The notes under the pieces: generated by a model
Database searches by the model: none
The model's input: only the letters and a program-made list of their open reading frames with translations
What the model was told of the DNA's origin: nothing
Assembly: GCA_049999765.1 (NCBI GenBank)
Contig: JBNGIQ010009429.1
Location: 331,765 to 395,764 of the forward strand
Direction of reading: 5' to 3'
From: Phaeoceros laevis
Lineage: Eukaryota; Anthocerotophyta; Anthocerotopsida; Notothyladales
Length of the DNA: 64,000 nucleotides
In this document: positions 56,817-64,000 of the stretch, piece after piece
How the letters are laid out: each line of letters opens with the position of its first letter
Numbering within the stretch: the first letter of the stretch is position 1
Translations under genes and position numbers: made by a program

Positions 56817-58650
56817 ACGAACACCAAAGCGCGAAGTAGGTGGAGGTGGCGGACTGCCTGTATACTAATTTCATACCGGAGCAACGGGGAGATTCTGAGT
56901 ATTATTCAAGTTAGGCTTTAATCAAGGCTTCCATGTGCGCTGGTGTGGCTCGCCAGACAGGGCAGCTGGAGAACTACATATGTTGGACTCGGATGCTATC
57001 TTACGCTATTCAGCAGCAGAAGCCCTGGACCAGAGACCTCCGCTTCTTCAACAACAATGTCAAGATTTCGGCGCTGGCCACACTGCTGAAGATGGTGGCC
57101 CATGCTCGGGGGTACCAGAGGTCATGGGGATAATGCAAGGAAAGGAACACCATGATCGTCATGGACGCCTTTGCTCTTCACGGAAATGCCCAGGCGGATG
57201 CTTACAAATACATGGTGGAGTATGCGAATGCCAACAAAGAGGTACGCTTGTTCGACGCTTATACGCTTGTCAGGGAATCACAGATTTGAGGTCTGGAGAT
57301 TACTGAGCTGTCTGAACGGCAACCAGATACATGAGTCTTCCTTCAGGCACCAATTTTGCTTGTCTGAGTAGGGTGGAGCCCGGTACTGTATTCTCTACGT
57401 TGTTTAATTTGCCGGATATGTATGGTGTATTCCAGCAAGCACCATCAGCCTATGTGTGGACCTGCCTTCCCACATACTGGTAAAAAGCTTAGGATGGATT
57501 GTGCGCAGTGTGATGAGACATTACCAAACCAAGTGTTGACCTGTGAAATCTGGTACTGCATATAGGTTTGGAAGGAGCATGTTTTTGGATGGTATAATTG
57601 GCATCCAGGTTATGGAGGTTGGCTCTCAGGGATTGAAGTGTCAACAAGACTATGAACCGGGAGTACCAAGATTCCTTTCTAGCAGTTGTAATAGATCCCA
57701 CGAGGACTGTGACAGCAGGAAAATGTGAGATTGAAGCATTTAGGACATATCGGCAGGGTTACAAGCCCCCAGGTGAGCCAGCTTCTGAGTCAGACAGGAC
57801 TTGGAGCTCATTGCAAGCAGGTATGTCTTTCCCTTTCGCTTATGCAGGTCAGGTTTTTCTGATTCGTGAAGGATTGATAGCGTAATGTGCTGTCTTCCTA
57901 TGATGTGCAGCATTATTCATTGGATATCATCTATTTCAAGTATTTCAATTCCTCGTCAGATACATTGCTGGGCAGTTTCAGATTTAGGTGAATCTTGTCA
58001 GACTGGGACATTTGTCATCCTGGCAGTCACTGATTAAATTGGCTCAAAGACTCTAGTGTCCAATCCTGCCACTAAGAAACAAGTCGACAGTCAACTAGCA
58101 GATTCAGGGCCCGCGGGTAGGGTTCCACTTCGAAGAAAGAAACAAAGAGGTAGGTGAACTGGGTCTGAGTTAACCTTTTCCCTGGTAGGCCCCGTGTCTT
58201 TCCTACTTAGAGACAAACTTGTATCGATTTCCTGCTTGAACTGCAGTCATTTGCAAGGCTGCAAGGTTGTCATGCAACATTTGGTGCCTGAAGATGTTTA
58301 GATCTGTGTGTCTTGTGCTGGTGCAGGAACAGTCAGCTTGCAAATATCAATAAAGATAGCTCCAAGATAACAGTCGAGCAAGTTCATGGTCTTATGTCAC
58401 AGGTCAGAAATTGAGAACTGGTGTCTTCCTGCTTCATGTTAGTCTCTTTTGTTGTTTTTTTGCTGTCGTGGATGGCCCCTTGACATGGTTCGTACAGGTG
58501 ATTGGACATTTTATTCAACACCGTGGCACCCATGGTATCTTTTGATACTTCTGGCCCTGGGCTGATGGCTGAGGCGTAGGGACAGACGACAATCCATGCG
58601 AGCCCCCGACAGCAAGGGCATGGACGTTACCTACCAAGGATCGGCACATT
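56817..58650 (+). pseudogene. Tandem duplicate of CSN5, inactivated
   Basis: Similarity to 53030-55260 runs through exons and introns alike, so this arose by DNA duplication, not retroposition. The start codon is lost (the ATG context became aatcaaggcttcc). Exon 1 has deletions and frameshifts (56935-57300), and later exons are shortened. In the JAMM motif the first zinc-binding His codon CAT is AAT (57596-57598) and the next Ser codon is TGG. The exon 3 equivalent is mostly deleted and the last exon is truncated. No functional protein can come from it; an RNA product is possible. Confidence 0.92.
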
Positions 58651-58899
58651 TTTATGGTGGGTGGAGACGCCCAGAAAGTTTCATTGGGTAGTTGGGGAAG
58701 CGTTGCTACCTCTCGCTCATACCTATGGAAATCTCGTGGTTATTATGTGCTGGGCCATTTGTCCATATGCATTGATTGTTACATATGTCACAATCTTTCA
58801 GTTCTAACCTTCAGTTCCATTATTCACGGAGCAAAGATTGTTACATATGTCGCAATAAGGGCATTGAAGCGATTTCAGCGAAAGCTGCAGAACATGGTG

Positions 58900-59297
58900 C
58901 TTATACACGTCGTGGACAGGTGTGGCATCTAGCCTGGAAATCTGCCTAGAAATGTCCAAAAAGGATTTCTTGTCGAGACTAGAAGTGTCCGAAAAGTTCA
59001 TTGCAAATTGAAAGAGACCAAGGCGAGACCAAGAGTCCCTGGTTTAGAATGACAACCGTCGACAAAATTCACATTAAATACGTGGCCAATCATATTGCCC
59101 ATACACTTCGTGGACAGGTGTGGCATCTAGCCTGAAATCTGCCTAGAACTGTCCAAAAAGGATTTCTAGTCGATACTAGAAATGTCCGAAAAGTTCATTG
59201 CAAATTGAACAGAGACCAAGGCGAGACCAAGAGTCCCCGGTTTAGAATAACAACCGTCGACAAAATTCACATCAAATACGTGGCCAATCATATTGCC
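58900..59297. repeat. 198-bp tandem duplication
   Basis: A unit containing gtggcatctagcctg and ccgtcgacaaaattcacat repeats at an offset of 198 bases (for example 58921 and 59119), with several point differences. It lies between the CSN5 relic and the LAZ1-type gene. Confidence 0.9.
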
Positions 59298-59600
59298 CAT
59301 TCTGTCCGCCCAACCTCAGCAGCAGTTCGCGGCATGTGGGCGTATGCCGCGAAGCGTGAACATCTGGAAAAGTATCTTGTGGCTTAAGTTTCGAGCGAAG
59401 TATCATGTAAGGTATGCCACCTGGAACGGGGCAACTCGACGGGTTCGGTATTATCGACCTGCTGTTGACTTGTGTAAAAGACTGACGGCTGCCTCAGTCT
59501 CCGAGTCTGACAATGCGTCGCAGGCATGCCTAAGCGCTGGATTGCAGGGGAGATTTCAGACTGAAGTGGAGCTCAGTTGCAGTGGTCGCTGAGGCCCTTC

Positions 59601-61217
59601 ATGGCCACCATGGACATCTCCCAGTTTCTGAAATGGGACCTGCGGACCAGCACCTTGGTGGCGGCGGGGTTCTGCACTATGCTGTCCCTGCACTTCACAT
59701 CGCAGCTGGTGTCGCAGCACCTGTTTTACTGGAAGACTCCCAAGGAACAGAGGGCCATCTTGGTCATCGTACTCATGGCTCCTGTCTATGCCGTAAACTC
59801 TTTCTTCGGCCTCGTGAAGATCACCGGCAGCGAAACTCTCTTCACATTTTTGGATTCCATCAAGGAGTGCTACGAGGCCGTTGTTCGTGGTTTCAACCCT
59901 TTAACCAGTTTGCCCGTTATTTCTTGATGTTTGAAGGCTGGTACTTCGTGTCTCTGCACGACATGGCATCTGATTATAGTCCTTAGTCAGACTGACGCCG
60001 CTGCTTTTGATCTGACCTGAGAAGAACTGTATTCGGAGACTGGTGTAGGTCAGTTGCAGTAGGTCTGAAGTATCGAGAGGGCTAGAAACAGGCTCTTTGT
60101 CTTTGATAATATTGCTGCATCTTCATCCATTTTTTGTCTCGTAACCGCTGAGCAGTAGGTGTCTGTATGGTTGACGGGGTGATGCTAGCTTGTATTCGAG
60201 AGGTCGCACTTACATTTGGTCCGTGCGTTTTGCAGGTGATTGCAGCGTTTCTCTACTTGATGTATAGCTACATGGGCATTTCTGTCAGCAAGAATGTTAT
60301 CCCAGATGAAATTAAAGGCCGTGTGATTCACAACTCGTTTCCGCTCACTCTCTTTGTGGTGAGGTTCTCAAGATGTCAGCCCTTTTTCTTGTCATAGTAT
60401 GCTAAGGTTCGGGTAGCAGGATCTGAGGAGGTGTGTAACCAATTTGTTTTTTGTTCCTGCAGCCTCATGAAGCTCCTTTGAATCAGAAGAACTTAAAACT
60501 CATCCAGTGGTGGACTTGGCAGTTCATCATCATAAGACCAGTATTTTCAGCGGTGATAATTTTACTGCAGAAACTGGAACTCTATGAGGGAGCAATCACC
60601 TGGATCATCAGCATCACCTTGAATTTGTCTGTTTCTCTTGCGATGTACTCTCTTGTGCTGTTCTACCATTTATTCCACAAGGAGTTGGCCCCACATAACC
60701 CCCTTGCCAAGTTCATATGCATCAAGGGCGTCGTGTTCTTCTCCTTCTGGCAGGTAACAGCAACATCTGCACTGTTGATGCGGTTGTCCTGCTTTTGCAT
60801 TCCAGGCAGTAGCAGGGTTCGACTCTCTGGATGGGTGTACATAGATTAGCTTTGTGGGACTTGATCTTTGAATCCATCCAGTTCTGAATTTCCTGATCGA
60901 CGTAAGGGCATGGCCTGACCCTGCCAGCAGTGCGATTATGATGTAGAGTACGGCTAAGAACTAACCTTTCTGCTGGACGAGTATTGCAGGGCGTAGTGTT
61001 GCAACTTCTAGCCTCAGCTGACCTTCTCCGGAGAGAGCATATGTGGTTGGAAGTCAACCAGATTGAGGAAGCCTATCAAAATCTGCTAGTGTGCCTGGAG
61101 ATGGCAGTGTTTGCAGTCTTTCAACAATATGCTTTCAGTGCTGCCGAGTACTCCAAAGAATTTGAAGCGAAATTGGCATCGCAAATTGCCAAGGCTGAAA
61201 ATAAGAAGGAAGACTAG
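59601..61217 (+). CDS. TMEM184/LAZ1 family membrane protein (DUF300)
   Basis: Multi-span membrane proteins related to organic solute transporter alpha. In Arabidopsis LAZ1 acts at the tonoplast and affects cell death and brassinosteroid signalling. Exons 59601-59882, 60236-60358, 60463-60753 and 60990-61217 give 307 aa. Family blocks: MAPVYAVNSFFGL, ECYEAVVIAAFLYLMYSY, IKGRVIHNSFPLTLF, WTWQFIIIRPV, LYSLVLFYHLF and HKELAPHNPLAKF, KGVVFFSFWQ, and LVCLEMAVFAVFQQYAFS, with seven or so hydrophobic segments. The C-terminus is short and lysine-rich, so this is a core-length member without the long tail of some LAZ1 proteins. The intron 1 donor (GTTCGT at 59883) is weak but required by frame and homology. 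Confidence 0.92.
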
Positions 61218-63473
61218 AAAGGGTGCTTACTTACATTACCTTGTTAGAAGTATGTCCTAGTGTTTCCGGCCGCAATGCAAGAGCTCTCCAAGTCGCCCAA
61301 CTTCAGTAATTGCTATCCTGTTCGTTTGTTCGTTTGTGGCACCACATATCAGTTGCATTTTGCTTACTGATTGTGGACTTGCATGCACCAGGAGAGGCGA
61401 AGGCTGGTCTGGGCTGGGTCTCGTAGAACGTTGGAGTACAATACTACAGATTACAGAGTCAGGGATACGGCTTGCGTTGAGACTGAGGTTACATGACTTT
61501 GAACCTTATATGTAGACTCGTTCGCGATAACCGACAAGCGTGTGCTAGCAGTTGGTTGCAGTGTTGCAGTGTCTTGAAAAGGCTGATATCCTACCCAAAT
61601 ATCTAGTCTAGATGCCACAGTAGTTTCCATGTCCGATGTGAATCTTCACTCTAGTAAGATGCAGTGTGGAATCGCCCTTTCTTGCCTCGTGTACGCACGT
61701 CATTGGTTCTGATTTTGTGAGGCCGGCAGTGGCCACAGCAGCCAAAATTGACCTCCCTTTTTTTAACCGCTGACATAATGGCAGGGATGGCACCTGTCGT
61801 TGCATTAAATGCTGCTGAACTTTTCGGGCTCGGCTGAGGAGAACATAAATCAACATGCGGGGATGGTAGTTACCGTCGTGCGTCATTTGGGTGAGTAAAA
61901 AGTGATTGCAGAAAACGAAGTTGAGCAAAGCAAAACGTAGAGAATAACTGTTTAGGAGATGTTCTGGCAGCCCGGCGGTTGCTATGTGGCCCACAATCTG
62001 GTGGGAAGGAGGGGAAGTAGGGGACCCAAACCCAAATAAAGCAGATGAGATGCAGCTCTTGGATGAGTGAAAAAAATTTCATCAGTGGTCTATGGAGATA
62101 TATATGTCTGATTGTGCTGATTGGCGGAAAAACAAAAGGTGGACTGTGGTCCATATGGTCACCAAACTTCTCATTCTATGTGCCACTCCATTTGCAGGGC
62201 GCAAAAAGGCGAGAACTAAAGATGGAGGGTTCATTCTGCGGTTACACCATGGGCTACCGCAATGGAGGCCGCTATTCCATTTGCGGGACGCCAAAAGGCG
62301 ACGGCCCATTTGCTTCCAATTGTGAACCTGGGCTGCATATGCAAGACGGGACCTGCCATTGGAAGAAGAAGAAGAACTGTATTTCCGGTGTACGACTGAT
62401 TGGAAGATTTATTACTGGCCTGGCGGGGTGTTCGGTTCCACCATAATCAACTTACCAGTACTATTTCTGGCTACTGGCGGGTGCACGCGTGCAAGCCCTA
62501 CCTGCGAAAGTGATGCAAAGGCAGGCACTAATCTATGCATTTCAGCTGGATTGACTAAACATAACCGTGGGACACCTATGAGCCAGCGGGAGACGCGGTG
62601 ACCGGGTGTTTTTCCGGTTGCGGGTCACCCGGTTCAGAATTAGCGGGAAGCGGGAAGGAGGGTTACTCCAGGCCAGCACAACCCAATTAGCGGGCAGGCT
62701 AATCCGGGCAGTCTGGAGATCCATTCGCGCAAGTTGGGCCGGCGGCCCAATCTTGGCCGTCGTGGCCGCCAGCCACGAGCCGTCGTGCTGGTGGCACCAA
62801 TAGCGTGCGAGGTTTAGATTTTGAGCGGGCCCACGCTATCCCGCTCTGATAGGGAGATTGGGTTAGCCAGCACGTAGACCCGACAGAAAAGCGGCAGTAA
62901 ACCTGGCGGATAAGTCCGTCTGACCGGTATCCGGATAGCGGGAGACGGCTAAACTGGGTGAAATGGGGAACCAGGATTTACTTGCCCTGCCCCAAGGGAT
63001 ATGTTGCCCGGACGCAGTGCACGGCGGTCAGCGTTTATCGCCCATCTACTTACTGGATGGCTGGTGGGTCTCACACGGTTTCCTTTTAATCGACCTGTGC
63101 GGCCGTCATTTGGCCTTGATCAGGCGCCAATCGTAGATGGGCGAGCACGGGACGCGCATAAGCAGCAGCTAATTAGGTGGTAGCGTCGTCGATGTCTTAT
63201 CCTCTCACCCTTCGATCTTTTACCTCCCAAATATGGGACCTAAAATATGTCTTTTCGTCATATGTGGGCTGCGCCCTACCGCCGAATCAACTTCCTTCCT
63301 TCCTTCCTTACCTCAAAAAGCTTTTTGTCCCCAAGCTGCTTTCGACACTACCTCATTACTGCATCGCCGATCTCTCCCGTTTCCGTTTTGTGTCGCACGT
63401 GCGGACTTACTTATTTTTAAACTTCGTTTTGTCTTGGGTTCTTATATAAAAAACTCAACACTTGAATACATCT
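61218..63473. other. Intergenic, no gene supported
   Basis: Contains the 3' flank of the LAZ1-type gene. Two related short blocks (ccatttgcagggcgcaaaaa at 62189 and a diverged copy at 62277) lie inside an unsupported open frame (62045-62446). A run of cttc units lies near 63290-63312. Confidence 0.45.
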
Positions 63474-63546
63474 GCCGCCCTAGCTCAGTTGGTAGAGCGC
63501 AAGGCTCTTAACCTTGTGGTCGGGGGTTCGAGCCCCCCGGGCGGCG
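63474..63546 (+). tRNA. tRNA-Lys (anticodon CTT)
   Basis: Full cloverleaf: acceptor GCCGCCC with GGGCGGC; D-arm GCTCAGTTGGTAGAGC (A box); anticodon stem CAAGG/CCTTG around loop CTCTTAA; T-arm GGGGG-TTCGAGC-CCCCC (B box); discriminator G. No intron. Upstream TATATAAAAAACTCAACAC resembles the TATA and CAA elements seen before plant nuclear tRNA genes. A TTTT stretch follows at about 63572. Confidence 0.97.
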
Positions 63547-64000
63547 CGGTACGAATTTGAATGCTGAAAGCACTTTTGCCGCAACGAGAGTGGGTGCTAG
63601 CATCCAAAGCTTTTGCGCGGCAGAGGGAAGGCGGGCCAGCCAGCCAGCCACGGAGGCAATGACAAATTTGAAGGGATCGAGGATCGAGGAGGGAACAGTA
63701 GCGGTAGGGTAGAGGTGCCGGTCTAGGGCATCCTGGGCGGGCGAGGCCCGCCGGCATCCAGGGTAACTTAACGGTGTTGTTGGGCGCTGTGCCGGGGCGT
63801 GCCGTTCGGTTCGTTCTTCCACCATGCATGCACGCTGGTGAACCGAGTCGACATACTGTTTATCCCTATGATTGGGGGAGCGCCCCCCGGGTGGCGATAT
63901 CTGGCGCAAAGCCCGAGCCTCTGTCACGGCCGCACGGCGAATCCCGCCGCGCATGCGCAACCAAGCGAGCAGCCCCGTCCCGTCTCTAGCCGTTTCCGTC
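63547..64000. other. Intergenic to window end, no gene supported
   Basis: GC-rich sequence with short open frames only; nothing recognisable. Confidence 0.4.

Noticed and set aside
62045-62446. 133-codon plus-strand frame with Cys residues
   Set aside because: Contains a short duplicated block in differing frames; no family match and no promoter or splice support.

Overview
The window is nuclear DNA of a green plant of the streptophyte line. It carries many-exon genes with short introns (mostly about 70-370 bp, GT..AG) for plant-type proteins: a Dicer-like enzyme, a CHASE-domain (cytokinin-receptor-type) hybrid histidine kinase, a Rubisco-LSMT-type SET protein, a GDSL esterase, COP9 signalosome subunit 5, a LAZ1/TMEM184 protein and a plant-style tRNA-Lys gene. 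Compact introns, a cytochrome-b5/fatty-acid-hydroxylase fusion and a GDP-mannose-hydrolase-like Nudix gene fit a non-seed plant or charophyte alga better than a flowering plant. The species cannot be named from the sequence. I rebuilt exons by hand from splice sites, reading phase and family motifs. In every complete gene the exon lengths sum to whole codons.

Layout: 0.1-1.2 kb, 5' end of a Dicer-like gene on the minus strand, running off the left edge; 2.8-4.1 kb, a doubtful small membrane ORF head to head with organellar ribosomal protein uS15; 7.2-11.4 kb, a long tail-anchored coiled-coil protein; 11.4-14.8 kb, repeats and a long-TIR element; 15.0-15.9 kb, Nudix gene (-); 16.8-18.4 kb, GDSL esterase (+). 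From 18.9 to 28.4 kb lies a nest of mobile DNA: a decayed Ty3/gypsy fragment split by a foldback MITE, then a nearly whole pogo-type DNA transposon sitting in a repeat whose unoccupied copy is also in the window.

28.7-30.5 kb holds a GC-rich GT61 glycosyltransferase (-), followed by another MITE. 31.8-37.1 kb is a head-to-head pair of probably plastid proteins (SET methyltransferase, alpha/beta hydrolase). 37.1-41.4 kb is gene-poor, with one unknown acidic tail-anchored ORF. 42.0-44.3 kb is the b5-fused fatty acid 2-hydroxylase and 45.0-50.6 kb the CHASE kinase. 50.8-52.8 kb has two minus-strand membrane-protein genes (one tentative). 53.2-55.1 kb is CSN5, with an intron-bearing dead copy at 56.8-58.6 kb and a small unknown gene between them. 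59.6-61.2 kb is the LAZ1/TMEM184 gene, and tRNA-Lys(CTT) is at 63.5 kb.

The genes do not form one pathway. Loose themes are plastid proteins (SET protein, hydrolase, zinc-ribbon protein), membrane lipid and solute functions (fatty acid hydroxylase, LAZ1) and signalling (CHASE kinase, CSN5). There are six assembly gaps: 4518-4617, 11959-12058, 12282-12291, 19326-19425, 25805-26204 and 30501-30600. Several abut repeats, so local structure there is provisional. I saw no convincing new multi-gene system. The most notable items are the divergent CHASE kinase, the b5-hydroxylase fusion, the pogo element with its Cys-rich second ORF, and a few orphan small proteins.
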